NCBI RefSeq assembly: GCF_023502205.1
Contig: NZ_JAMFLG010000015.1
Location: 1 to 64,000, forward strand
Direction of reading: 5' to 3'
Length of the DNA stretch: 64,000 nt
DNA from: Aquiflexum sp. TKW24L
GTDB lineage: Bacteria; Bacteroidota; Bacteroidia; Cytophagales; Cyclobacteriaceae
Shown here: positions 46,051 through 53,689 of the stretch, in pieces
Layout of the letters: each line of letters begins with the position of its first letter
Position numbering within the stretch: position 1 is the first letter of the stretch
Notes under the pieces: model-generated
Database searches by the model: none
What the model was told of the DNA's origin: nothing
What the model saw: only the letters and a program-made list of their open reading frames with translations
Made by a program: the position numbers and the translations under genes

Positions 46051-47231
46051 TCCCCTACCAATTTTACTTTGTAAATTCTTAAAAAATCTTCTTCTTCTTC
46101 CTCGTTTGGCGCTTTTTCCATCCATAGAAATCCGCCGCCTGATGCGAAACCACTTATGTTTACTCCTCTGGGAAAATCAAGGTTTCCGATTACTTCCAAA
46201 GTCTTTTGATCCAATATCAAAATCCCTTGATTGACTTCACTTTCAATTTTTTCATAGAGCAGTTCAGCTTCCTCTTCACTTCCAGAACTATAAAGTGCTT
46301 CTAATTCCTTCATTTTCTCCTCGGGAATTCCTCCATAGTATTGCAACAGAATTTTGCCCTCCACGACATGTATGTTTCGAATAGCAGGAGTGCCACCTTT
46401 TATAATAACTGTACCTTCGGCAAATTCTGCCCTTGGAGTTACAGACAGTTTGCCAAAGCCAGGCAAATCGAGCATGACCACCGTATCCAACTTTGCTCCT
46501 TCAGGACTCAGGCCGTACACATTCAACCGCTGCTCCCCACCCAAGGCGATGTATAGTTTGTCCCCGGCGGCTTCTAATGCCGGAGCATAATCACTTTCAA
46601 AATAGCCGTTTCCATCCAAAAACTGACTTCCTTGCTCAAAGGGTACAATTTCGATGAAATTTTCATCCTCAATATCGATAAGTTCCAAAGCCCTGAAGGA
46701 GTCATAAAACTTTTGTTCTCCGGCGAAAGTCTCCCGCGTACGGACAGATTTACTAAGCAAATATTGCTTTCCATGAAGTGTTGCCGTTTCCATTCCCTTA
46801 CCCGAAAAACTCATGAATCCCGCTCCTGCCAAAGTCTCAGGATGCGCAAGTTTTTTAATCATATTTCCGTCTAAATCATAGATAAAAATCCCATTCATTC
46901 CGGCCAAAGCGAGTTGGTTTTCAGTTACGAAACCGGGGGATTCCATCAGGAATCCATAAGAATCAGGGGTGTCTTCATTTTTCGAAAATCGGCTCAAAAT
47001 AGCTCCTGAGTTGTCCGTGATGATAAATTCGCTGTTGGCAAAATCATAGAAAGCAAATCGGTCTGCTTTTGGGCTGACGTCCGTAATCAAGGGATCGCCC
47101 AAAATCTTCAAATCCAGCGAATCAATTACCTCAAACGAATAAATGGCAGGAATTTCCTGCTCCTTTTTTTCTGGGCCTGAACATGAGCAAAAAATTATAA
47201 GGACGAGTAAATAAAGTTGGAGATGTTTCAT
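46047..47231 (-). CDS. DUF4221-like lipoprotein, first of a coupled trio
   Basis: The 394-residue protein has a lipobox FCSC (Cys near residue 17), then IPAIYSFEVIDSLDLKILGD and propeller-like repeats such as GIFIYDLDGNMIKKL. It is more distant from the other two members but has the same length, type and closing FLRIYKVKLVGE. It is the first gene of the unit. The upstream gap of 158 bp holds the terminator of the next gene rather than an obvious promoter. Confidence 0.72.
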   Translation of the reverse strand: MKHLQLYLLVLIIFCSCSGPEKKEQEIPAIYSFEVIDSLDLKILGDPLITDVSPKADRFAFYDFANSEFIITDNSGAILSRFSKNEDTPDSYGFLMESPGFVTENQLALAGMNGIFIYDLDGNMIKKLAHPETLAGAGFMSFSGKGMETATLHGKQYLLSKSVRTRETFAGEQKFYDSFRALELIDIEDENFIEIVPFEQGSQFLDGNGYFESDYAPALEAAGDKLYIALGGEQRLNVYGLSPEGAKLDTVVMLDLPGFGKLSVTPRAEFAEGTVIIKGGTPAIRNIHVVEGKILLQYYGGIPEEKMKELEALYSSGSEEEAELLYEKIESEVNQGILILDQKTLEVIGNLDFPRGVNISGFASGGGFLWMEKAPNEEEEEDFLRIYKVKLVGE

Positions 47232-47350
47232 AACTCAATTTTAAAAAATAATTTTCAAAAATCAATTTTATTCTTAGTTGATTTGTTCAAATTTGATCTA
47301 AGCCTCTATTTGCTCCCAATTCAGACCAAGCAAGAAATTGGGATGGGCAT

Positions 47351-47387
47351 AAAAAAAGTGTCCACCTTTCGGCAGACACTTTTCTAT
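47351..47387 (-). terminator. terminator of the beta-barrel gene
   Basis: On the minus strand a 9-bp stem AAAAGTGTC/GACACTTTT, extended by four more pairs around a GAAA tetraloop, is followed by T7. A nearly identical copy lies at 48134-48165. Confidence 0.8.
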
Positions 47388-47389
47388 TT

Positions 47390-47992
47390 TTAAAACTTAT
47401 ACCCAACCCCCACTTGTAAACTGAATACTTCCAACACTTGGCGGGAATCAAATTCCTGTTTTTTGAAAGGAATCCATGAATGCCTGCTGAAATTCGGAAA
47501 AACGAAAAGGCTCAGATTTTCTTTTTCGATTCTTCCTCCGATACCAACAATGTATCCGATTCCTCTTTGATCCTGAGATTTGAACATGTCATCAGGCAGT
47601 TGAAAATCTAATTGCGGGCCTGCAGAAAGGTAGAAATATTTGAGAAAATCAAAGTGTGCCAATAAAGGGATAGAGAGTAGTTTTAGAGGCTCTTTAAATT
47701 GAGAAGGACCAAGAGTAGGCATCCCGGTTGGCATAAGGGTTATGATTTTCTCCGCCTGAAAGTACTGAAGTCCCGTAGTAAATCCCCAGCTTTCATTAAT
47801 CTGCCTTCTATACCTGATTCCAAAATCCAAAGCTGAATTCAATTGGTTAGATGAAGCACCGATTACTTCAACATTCCACCGCATCCGGGCCTCAGGAAGA
47901 CCATAATAAACCTGGATTTCATTGTTTTTTTGGGAAAGGGCTGAAAAACTTGTACCCATCATCACTATTATGAATAAACATCTTTTTGTCAT
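47390..47992 (-). CDS. outer-membrane beta-barrel protein (PorT-like)
   Basis: The 200-residue protein has a signal peptide (residues 1-21, ending ALSQ), which sets the ATG at 47992 over a TTG eight codons upstream. The rest is a chain of amphipathic beta strands (GIRYRRQINESWGFTTGLQY, KYFYLSAGPQLDFQL) ending in GYKF, as in 8-strand outer-membrane barrels. It is bounded on both sides by copies of the same terminator hairpin. Confidence 0.75.
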   Translation of the reverse strand: MTKRCLFIIVMMGTSFSALSQKNNEIQVYYGLPEARMRWNVEVIGASSNQLNSALDFGIRYRRQINESWGFTTGLQYFQAEKIITLMPTGMPTLGPSQFKEPLKLLSIPLLAHFDFLKYFYLSAGPQLDFQLPDDMFKSQDQRGIGYIVGIGGRIEKENLSLFVFPNFSRHSWIPFKKQEFDSRQVLEVFSLQVGVGYKF

Positions 47993-48094
47993 TTGCCTTA
48001 AAACTTGGAATACCAATTTATGACGAAAAAAAAATTAGAAATGCGACAAATTAAAGTACGATGCTAATTATTTTTATTTGGAGCTAAAAAAGGT

Positions 48095-48129
48095 TAATCC
48101 TTCGAGGTTTTAAAAACCTCAAAGGATTA
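48095..48129. repeat. long imperfect hairpin between rpsA and the barrel gene
   Basis: Fifteen of sixteen positions pair (48095-48110 with 48114-48129) around a 3-nt loop. It may be a processed 3'-end structure or a mobile palindromic repeat. Confidence 0.5.
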
Positions 48130-48133
48130 GTTA

Positions 48134-48165
48134 TAAAAAAAGTGTCCACCTTTAGGCAGACACTT
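48134..48165 (-). terminator. terminator-like hairpin downstream of rpsA, copy of the one at 47351
   Basis: The same AAGTGTC-type stem with loop TAAA in place of GAAA, followed by T7 on the minus strand. It lies about 90 bp after the rpsA stop codon. Confidence 0.7.
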
Positions 48166-48224
48166 CTTTAAATTTATCTCAAATCTTCAAATTCCATGAG
48201 TATCTATCTCATGTCTTGAATCTT

Positions 48225-48244
48225 GTCCCGATAGCTATCGGGAC
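48225..48244. repeat. 20-bp perfect palindrome just after rpsA
   Basis: Two arms of GTCCCGATAG and its exact complement without a loop base lie 7 bp from the rpsA stop codon. It could be a dispersed palindromic repeat or part of the rpsA 3' end. Confidence 0.7.
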
Positions 48245-48251
48245 TTGCGTC

Positions 48252-50051
48252 TTATTTCTTTCCGCCTTCCATCTTCTCCTTCAGCTCAGCCAAAGCATCG
48301 ATGTCACCGAAAGTTGATTTCTCTGCAGCAGCAGGGGCTTCAACCTTGGGTTCGTCTGCTTTTTTCTTGCCACCGGCTTTCTTGGCAGCAGCCGCTGCCG
48401 CTGAAGTTGCGGTAGATTTAGCATCTTCTCTGTAAGTAGAAGAATGGGAAAGCACAATCCTCTTGTCATCTTTAGAGAATTCGATTACTTTGAAATCCAA
48501 AGATTCACCGACTTCTACATTAGATCCGTCTTCTTTCTCTAGGTTTTTGGAGGTCGCAAAACCTTCAAGACCATAAGGAAGCTCAAGAACTGCACCTTTA
48601 TCATTTTTAGAATTCACGGTACACTTATGCACTGATCCGATTGGGAATACAGTTTCGAAAGTATCCCAAGGGTTTTCTTCCAATTGCTTGTGTCCAAGTG
48701 CCAATCTTCTGTTGTCAACATCAAGTTCCAAAACAGCTACAGCCAATTCGTCACCTACTTTTACAAACTCAGATGGGTGTTTGATTTTCTTGGTCCAAGA
48801 AAGGTCAGATACGTGTACCAAACCGTCGATTCCTTCTTCCAATTCAAGGAACAAACCGAAGTTTGTCAAGTTTCTTACCACTCCTTTATGTTTGGTAGCC
48901 ACTGCGTATTTGGTAGACATGTCACCTTTTGTCCAAGGATCTTCTGTCAATTGCTTGATGCCAAGAGACATTTTTCTTTCGTCTTTGTCCAAAGTCAAAA
49001 CAACAGCCTCGATCTCGTCACTGACTTTTACGAAGTCAGCAGGATTTCTAAGGTGCTGTGACCAGCTCATTTCAGAAACGTGGATCAAACCTTCAACGCC
49101 AGGAGCCAATTCCAAGAATGCACCGTAATCGGCCACGTTGACGATTTTACCTTTCACTCTTGAGCCAACTTCCAATTCAGCTGACAAAGCATCCCAAGGA
49201 TGTGAAGTCAATTGCTTCATACCCAAAGAAATTCTCTTCTTGTCATCATCGAAGTCAAGTACCACAACCTGAACTTTGTCGTCAAGGTTAAGAACTTCTT
49301 CCGGATGGTTGATTCTACCCCAAGAGATATCAGTGATGTGAAGCAAGCCATCTACACCACCCAAATCGATGAATACACCGAAGTTGGTCATGTTCTTGAT
49401 GACGCCTTCCAATACCTGACCTTTTTCAAGGTTGTTGAGGATTTCAGCTTTTTGCTTCTCAAGGTCTTTTTCGATCAAGACTTTGTGCGAAACAACTACG
49501 TTATCGTTGGTGTGGTTGATTTTAACCACTTTTACTTCCATTTTCTTGCCTACATAGATATCAAAATCCCTGATAGGCTTCACGTCGATCTGAGAACCTG
49601 GCAAGAAAGCCTCCACACCGTAGATATCCACGATAAGACCACCTTTGGTTCTTCTTTTTACAAGACCTTCGATCACGCTGTCATTGGTAAGAGCATCTTC
49701 GATATCAGTCCATGCACGTACCATTCTTGCTTTTTTCCTTGAAAGGACAAGCTGTCCCAAGGAGTTCTCCTGCTCTTCGATGAATAGTTCTACCTGATCA
49801 CCGATTTTAAGATTAGGAAGATCACGGAATTCAGATACTGGAACCAAGCCATCAGATTTGAAGCCGATGTTGATGATCACGTCCTTGTCATTGATACCTA
49901 CTACAGTACCTTTGATGACTTCTTTTTCTGTGATCGTGTTCAAAGTTCCGGCATACATGGCTTCCATGTCGGCCTTTTGTTCTTTGGAATATCCGTCACC
50001 AAAACCTTTGGTGGAGAAATTATCCCAGTTAAACTCTTTTTGATTAGACAT
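48252..50051 (-). CDS. rpsA: 30S ribosomal protein S1
   Basis: The 599-residue protein contains six S1 RNA-binding repeats, for example NMTNFGVFIDLGGVDGLLH, VADYGAFLELAPGVEGLIH and NLTNFGLFLELEEGIDGLVH. The tail is Ala/Lys-rich (AAAAAKKAGGKKK). S1 binds mRNA and the 30S subunit and helps initiation on mRNAs without strong Shine-Dalgarno sequences. I chose the ATG at 50051; an in-frame ATG ten codons upstream lies in the loop of a leader hairpin. Confidence 0.96.
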   Translation of the reverse strand: MSNQKEFNWDNFSTKGFGDGYSKEQKADMEAMYAGTLNTITEKEVIKGTVVGINDKDVIINIGFKSDGLVPVSEFRDLPNLKIGDQVELFIEEQENSLGQLVLSRKKARMVRAWTDIEDALTNDSVIEGLVKRRTKGGLIVDIYGVEAFLPGSQIDVKPIRDFDIYVGKKMEVKVVKINHTNDNVVVSHKVLIEKDLEKQKAEILNNLEKGQVLEGVIKNMTNFGVFIDLGGVDGLLHITDISWGRINHPEEVLNLDDKVQVVVLDFDDDKKRISLGMKQLTSHPWDALSAELEVGSRVKGKIVNVADYGAFLELAPGVEGLIHVSEMSWSQHLRNPADFVKVSDEIEAVVLTLDKDERKMSLGIKQLTEDPWTKGDMSTKYAVATKHKGVVRNLTNFGLFLELEEGIDGLVHVSDLSWTKKIKHPSEFVKVGDELAVAVLELDVDNRRLALGHKQLEENPWDTFETVFPIGSVHKCTVNSKNDKGAVLELPYGLEGFATSKNLEKEDGSNVEVGESLDFKVIEFSKDDKRIVLSHSSTYREDAKSTATSAAAAAAKKAGGKKKADEPKVEAPAAAEKSTFGDIDALAELKEKMEGGKK

Positions 50052-50061
50052 AATGTTTGAT

Positions 50062-50091
50062 TGACCCTGACATTCCTCCATCCTAGGGTCA
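50062..50091 (-). promoter_or_regulatory. leader hairpin before rpsA
   Basis: Seven-bp arms TGACCCT/AGGGTCA enclose a 16-nt loop carrying GGATGGAGG. It ends 10 bp before the rpsA start. A second stem, CCGTTC/GAACGG, lies at 50147-50162. The pattern suggests control of rpsA translation. Confidence 0.5.
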
Positions 50092-50166
50092 TGGGATTGA
50101 GGCTTTTAGTTGATGAAAAGTCGCTGAGAATCAGTCGCAGAGACCCCGTTCACCCGAACGGACTGC

Positions 50167-50174
50167 AAATGTAA
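50167..50174 (-). promoter_or_regulatory. candidate -7 element of rpsA
   Basis: On the minus strand this reads TACATTTG, the same octamer as in the actA and tRNA-Cys promoters. No TTG lies at standard spacing upstream. The leader would be about 110 nt long. Confidence 0.45.
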
Positions 50175-50243
50175 GGTTTTTTTGGAAAAGGAGAATTATT
50201 GAAAGGAAAAATGTATTTGTTTTGCGACCACGAATATCTGGTG

Positions 50244-50277
50244 AAAAAACGAAACCCCTGAAATCGCTCTCAGGGGT
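50244..50277 (-). terminator. terminator of the first propeller lipoprotein gene, duplicated
   Basis: Eight-bp arms ACCCCTGA and its complement around an 8-nt loop are followed on the minus strand by GTTTCG and a T-rich stretch. Identical arms and loop recur at 52035-52058, and a one-base variant at 53599-53622. Confidence 0.75.
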
Positions 50278-50290
50278 CAAATAATGAAGT

Positions 50291-51463
50291 TTACTTTTTC
50301 AATTTATACTTGGCCAAAATCAAAAAATCATCCCTATTGATCTGTCTTGCAAGTTTTGTGAAATTATTGTCTTGGTCTTTTAATTGATCAATGTTCTTTT
50401 CATAATGCTGGAGAATTTCCTCAGGTTCAAAGTAAGCGTAAAAATAATTCTCGTCCATCCCTTTGATAATTCCAAAACCTAGCCCGCCATCCACATCATT
50501 CACCGTTTTTGAAGAGACATAGGGTATTTTCTCTTTCATGTCGTATAAGAAAAAATCAAATCCTGTCCTTTTTCTAAATGCAGAGGTTAAAAACCGTGAA
50601 TTACCAAATAAATGGGGAACATGGATTACTATATAATTGAAAACATCGCTATTCACATAGTCTCTCCTATCGTTATGTGATAATCCATACATTTTGGATA
50701 AATCATTCTGTGCGGAACCAAAATCAAGATAGACCTTTTTATAAACAGCATTATTGGAAATGTAATAAACCGTATCACTATAAGTGGATGAGAAAATAAC
50801 TGAATCTCCAATCTTAAGAAGATTGTTTTTATCCCCAATAAAATTCAAAGATCCTGGGAATATAGGATTTAGCAGAGGGGTCATTACATCTGTATCTGGA
50901 CAGAAATTGTAAAGTATTGCTTGATCAATTCCGGATCTTAATTCAGAAGCCAATACTTCAGGGAAATAAAACAGATAACTGTTACCATCTAATTTCAAAA
51001 AGTTGGTTGGCCGGTTTTTTAATGGAATTTCATCAATAAATACTCCATCTATACTGTAAGTGATTAGGTGGTTTCTGGAGATGATAATCAAATTTCTACT
51101 TTTATCATCAAAATCCACATCCGTAATCTGAACATATTCACCCGGTCCTTCTCCATACCTGCCTATTGGATTGAGAAATTTCCCATTTTGATCGTACCTC
51201 AATAAGGTATGATTGCTCCAGTAGTCCGCCAAAATTATCCCTCCGTCAAAAACAAATAATTTGTCAGCTTTAACAAAAGGCTTATTGGGGTTTTCCAAAA
51301 CAACATATTCAATATCCTCTACAATTTTTGATAAGATTTCAGCTTTAGCTTTATCGATGTGGATTACTTCTACATTCTGGTCATTTGACTTTGATGAACA
51401 TGCAATAAGAAACAATAGACTATAAGCAAAACAATAATTGAACCTGAAAGAATGATTGGTCAT
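50291..51463 (-). CDS. 6-bladed beta-propeller lipoprotein, copy 1
   Basis: The 390-residue lipoprotein has lipobox LIAC (Cys near residue 22). The body has propeller-type repeats: EYVVLENPNKPFVKADKLFV near 50, ILADYWSNHTLLRYDQNGKF near 80 and GRYGEGPGEYVQITDVDFDD near 105. It belongs to the BF3164/6-bladed propeller group of Bacteroidota lipoproteins, function unknown. The start at 51463 gives the signal peptide; the longer frame is not coding-like. It lies 78 bp after a Cys-rich peptide gene and is a recent duplicate of the gene at 52077. Confidence 0.8.
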   Translation of the reverse strand: MTNHSFRFNYCFAYSLLFLIACSSKSNDQNVEVIHIDKAKAEILSKIVEDIEYVVLENPNKPFVKADKLFVFDGGIILADYWSNHTLLRYDQNGKFLNPIGRYGEGPGEYVQITDVDFDDKSRNLIIISRNHLITYSIDGVFIDEIPLKNRPTNFLKLDGNSYLFYFPEVLASELRSGIDQAILYNFCPDTDVMTPLLNPIFPGSLNFIGDKNNLLKIGDSVIFSSTYSDTVYYISNNAVYKKVYLDFGSAQNDLSKMYGLSHNDRRDYVNSDVFNYIVIHVPHLFGNSRFLTSAFRKRTGFDFFLYDMKEKIPYVSSKTVNDVDGGLGFGIIKGMDENYFYAYFEPEEILQHYEKNIDQLKDQDNNFTKLARQINRDDFLILAKYKLKK

Positions 51464-51541
51464 GTTACTAACTCGTTGGTTTAGAAAGTAATTTAAATAG
51501 CAGAATTTGGGGCAGATAGATAATTTAATCTGCCCCAAACA

Positions 51542-51760
51542 TTAATCCCCGCAGGCTTCCTCGCAAGGAATTTGACTTGAAACTTCACAAGGGGATTCAC
51601 CGTCATACCGACATTTATCTACTTCTATTCCGCAATAACAAAATTCAGAGCTTACATAATAAGATCCTGGCAAAGAAGCTTGTCCCTGAACTTTCCCAGA
51701 AGAAAACAACATTGCCACCATTGCAAAACCGAAGGTGGCTGATAAAAGGTACTTTTTCAT
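51542..51760 (-). CDS. small secreted Cys-rich peptide
   Basis: The 72-residue product has a signal peptide (about residues 1-27, ending VQGQ) and a mature part of about 45 residues with six Cys, in FCYCG, DKC, SPC, IPC and EAC. It could form three disulfides. Similar small secreted peptides, such as NVEALA peptides, stand before propeller lipoproteins in Bacteroidota, but the NVEALA motif itself is absent here. It is probably co-transcribed with the propeller gene 78 bp downstream. Function is unknown. Confidence 0.65.
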   Translation of the reverse strand: MKKYLLSATFGFAMVAMLFSSGKVQGQASLPGSYYVSSEFCYCGIEVDKCRYDGESPCEVSSQIPCEEACGD

Positions 51761-52076
51761 AAGCTTTAATAATTAATGGTTAAAGATAAATTAATCCTAT
51801 GAATGTAAAAAAAAAATAAACTGCCAAATTTTTATATATAATACTTATAAAAAAAAATAGGAATTTTTTCGTTTTTAAAAATAACAATATACCTAAAAAG
51901 CTATAATATTCGGAATCCGTAGTTTAAATAAAATTTTTCGGGCTCATTATTTTGAAGTATATGCGAAAAACCAAATAACAACCTGTATATTAAGTTTTCG
52001 TTAACACCCTTCTAATCTCGAAACCATTTAAAAAACGAAACCCCTGAAATCGCTCTCAGGGGTCAAATAATGAAGT
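51761..52076. other. AT-rich gap with a duplicated terminator
   Basis: Most of this stretch is A/T-rich with no open frame that looks coding. From about 52031 it repeats the 3' flank of the copy 1 propeller gene, including the terminator hairpin at 52035-52058. No clear promoter for the peptide gene was found. Confidence 0.6.
52035..52058 (-). terminator. terminator of the second propeller gene, copy of 50254-50277
   Basis: The same arms ACCCCTGA/TCAGGGGT and the same 8-nt loop as at 50254-50277, followed on the minus strand by GTTTCG and T6. Confidence 0.75.
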
Positions 52077-53252
52077 TTACTTTTTCAATTTATACTTGGC
52101 CAAAATCAAAAAATCATCTCTACTGATCTGTCTTGCAAGTTTTGTGAAATTATTGTCTTGGTCTTTTAATTGATCAATGTTCTTTTCATAATGTTGGAGG
52201 ATTTCTTCCGGTTCAAAAAATGAATAGATATAATCTTCATCCATTCTTTTGATGATACCAAAACCAAGCCCTCCATCCACGTCATTCACCAATTTTGATG
52301 AGACATAGGGTGTCTTTTCTTTTATGTCATAGACAAAAAAATGGACTCCATTTTTCCTATATGCGGAGGCCAAATACCGTTTATTGCCAAATAAATGGGG
52401 AGAATGAGTAGATATGTTATTAAACCCATCTCCATTTAATTTATTTACTAATTCAAGTATAGGAATCCCGTACAACTTGGACAAATCATTTTGGGAGGAA
52501 CCAAAATCAAGAAAGAGCTTTTTACTAATTTTATTTTCAGAAATGAAATAAATAGTGTCGCAAAAATTTAATGAAAACAAGATTGTTTCTCCCATTTTAA
52601 AGAGATTATTCTTTTCTCCCATGTAATTTAATACTTCCGGAAAAATAGGATCTAAAATTGGTTCTAAACTATCCTCTTCAGGTGAGTAATTGTATAGAAT
52701 TGCTTTATCAATCCCAGATCTCAATTCGGGAGCCAAGACCTCAGGAAAATAAAATAAATACCTGTCACTATCCAGTTTTAAAAATTTATAAGGTCTGTTT
52801 CTTATTTGAATTTCACTGCTGAAATTCCCTTCCAAATCGTATTTAATGAGGTGATTTCTGGAAATGACAATCATATTTTTATTAATTTCATCGAAATCGA
52901 CATCCGTAATCTGAAGATATTCACCAGGTCCTTCTCCATAGTGGCCAATAGAGTTGAGGAAATTCCCATAATGATCATACCTCAATAAAGTATGATTACT
53001 CCAAAAGTCAGCTAAAATAATCCCCTCTTCAAAAACGAATAATTTATCGGCTTGGACAAAAGGCTTATTGGGGTTTTCCAAAACTACATATTCAATATTC
53101 TCAATGATTTTTGAAAGGTATTGTGGTTCCGAATCTCCGATATTAATTATTTCTACATTCTGGTCTATTGGCTTGGAATTACATCCGAAGAGAACCGATG
53201 CACAAAAAGCAATGACAAGGAGGGTTTTAAAAGCAAGATTGTGTTTTGACAT
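52077..53252 (-). CDS. 6-bladed beta-propeller lipoprotein, copy 2
   Basis: The 391-residue lipoprotein has lipobox LFGC (Cys near residue 24). It matches copy 1 along its length, with ENPNKPFVQADKLFV, FWSNHTLLRYDHYGNFLNSI and GHYGEGPGEYLQITDVDFDE. The last 45 residues are almost identical to copy 1, while the middle has diverged clearly. It has no peptide gene before it. It is probably lipid-anchored and faces the periplasm or surface; function is unknown. Confidence 0.8.
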   Translation of the reverse strand: MSKHNLAFKTLLVIAFCASVLFGCNSKPIDQNVEIINIGDSEPQYLSKIIENIEYVVLENPNKPFVQADKLFVFEEGIILADFWSNHTLLRYDHYGNFLNSIGHYGEGPGEYLQITDVDFDEINKNMIVISRNHLIKYDLEGNFSSEIQIRNRPYKFLKLDSDRYLFYFPEVLAPELRSGIDKAILYNYSPEEDSLEPILDPIFPEVLNYMGEKNNLFKMGETILFSLNFCDTIYFISENKISKKLFLDFGSSQNDLSKLYGIPILELVNKLNGDGFNNISTHSPHLFGNKRYLASAYRKNGVHFFVYDIKEKTPYVSSKLVNDVDGGLGFGIIKRMDEDYIYSFFEPEEILQHYEKNIDQLKDQDNNFTKLARQISRDDFLILAKYKLKK

Positions 53253-53598
53253 AGAATTATTTTTAACTCAAAAAGGACATTAAATTTCTAAGGCGCCTCA
53301 AATTAACTAAAAGACAATGTACAATATAATTCTAAGGCCAAGTCTATGAAAGTTGAAAATTTTTCGTTGTATGTTTTGACTCAATTGTTAAAAAAAATCA
53401 GTCCATAGTCCACGGTCGACAGCCCACTGTTTTCAGTGGTCAGTGGGCAGTTTTCAAAGGTCAGTTTTACGGTAATAAGTACACAGTCCTAGCCTACTGA
53501 GTGAAAATTAGGAAAGGGTTATTTAAGCCTTCTTTTGCGGTTTTGCGACTTTGCGAGAAATGAAAAATTTTTATGGAAATTAAATCCTAAAAAAACGA

Positions 53599-53622
53599 AA
53601 CCCCCGAAATCGCTCTCAGGGG
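53599..53622 (-). terminator. orphan copy of the propeller-gene terminator
   Basis: Arms ACCCCCGA and TCAGGGGT with the same loop AATCGCTC and the same A-rich left flank as at 50254 and 52035. No gene on the minus strand ends here, so it may be the remnant of a lost third unit or work for the plus strand. Confidence 0.55.
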
Positions 53623-53652
53623 TTGTTTGCAAGCAAAGAGTTAGTAAATTTA
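53623..53652 (+). promoter_or_regulatory. candidate promoter of the acyltransferase gene
   Basis: TTG (53623-53625), 19 bp, then TAAATTTA (53645-53652), one base from TAnnTTTG. It starts at the right edge of the orphan terminator and would give a leader of about 30 nt. Confidence 0.42.
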
Positions 53653-53689
53653 TTTAACGATTGCCAAAATTACCCAAACCTTTCCTAAA

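Larger units (their letters stand above)
53253..53689. other. 437-bp gap with low-complexity repeats and an orphan terminator copy
   Basis: I see no gene. The stretch 53401-53460 is made of CAGTGGTCAGTGGGCAG-like sequence related in style to the repeats at 9694. The hairpin at 53599-53622 copies the propeller-gene terminator, with one change (CCCCCGA), though no minus-strand gene ends there. Confidence 0.6.

Noticed and set aside
46051-46125. N-terminal extension of the second DUF4221 gene
   Set aside because: It is Arg-rich, overlaps the upstream gene and would hide the lipoprotein signal peptide.
49212-49742. 176-codon open frame on the plus strand inside rpsA
   Set aside because: It is a shadow of the conserved S1 repeats on the other strand.
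51542-51760. NVEALA-family peptide assignment
   Set aside because: Size and neighbour fit, but the NVEALA motif is missing, so only a general description is given.
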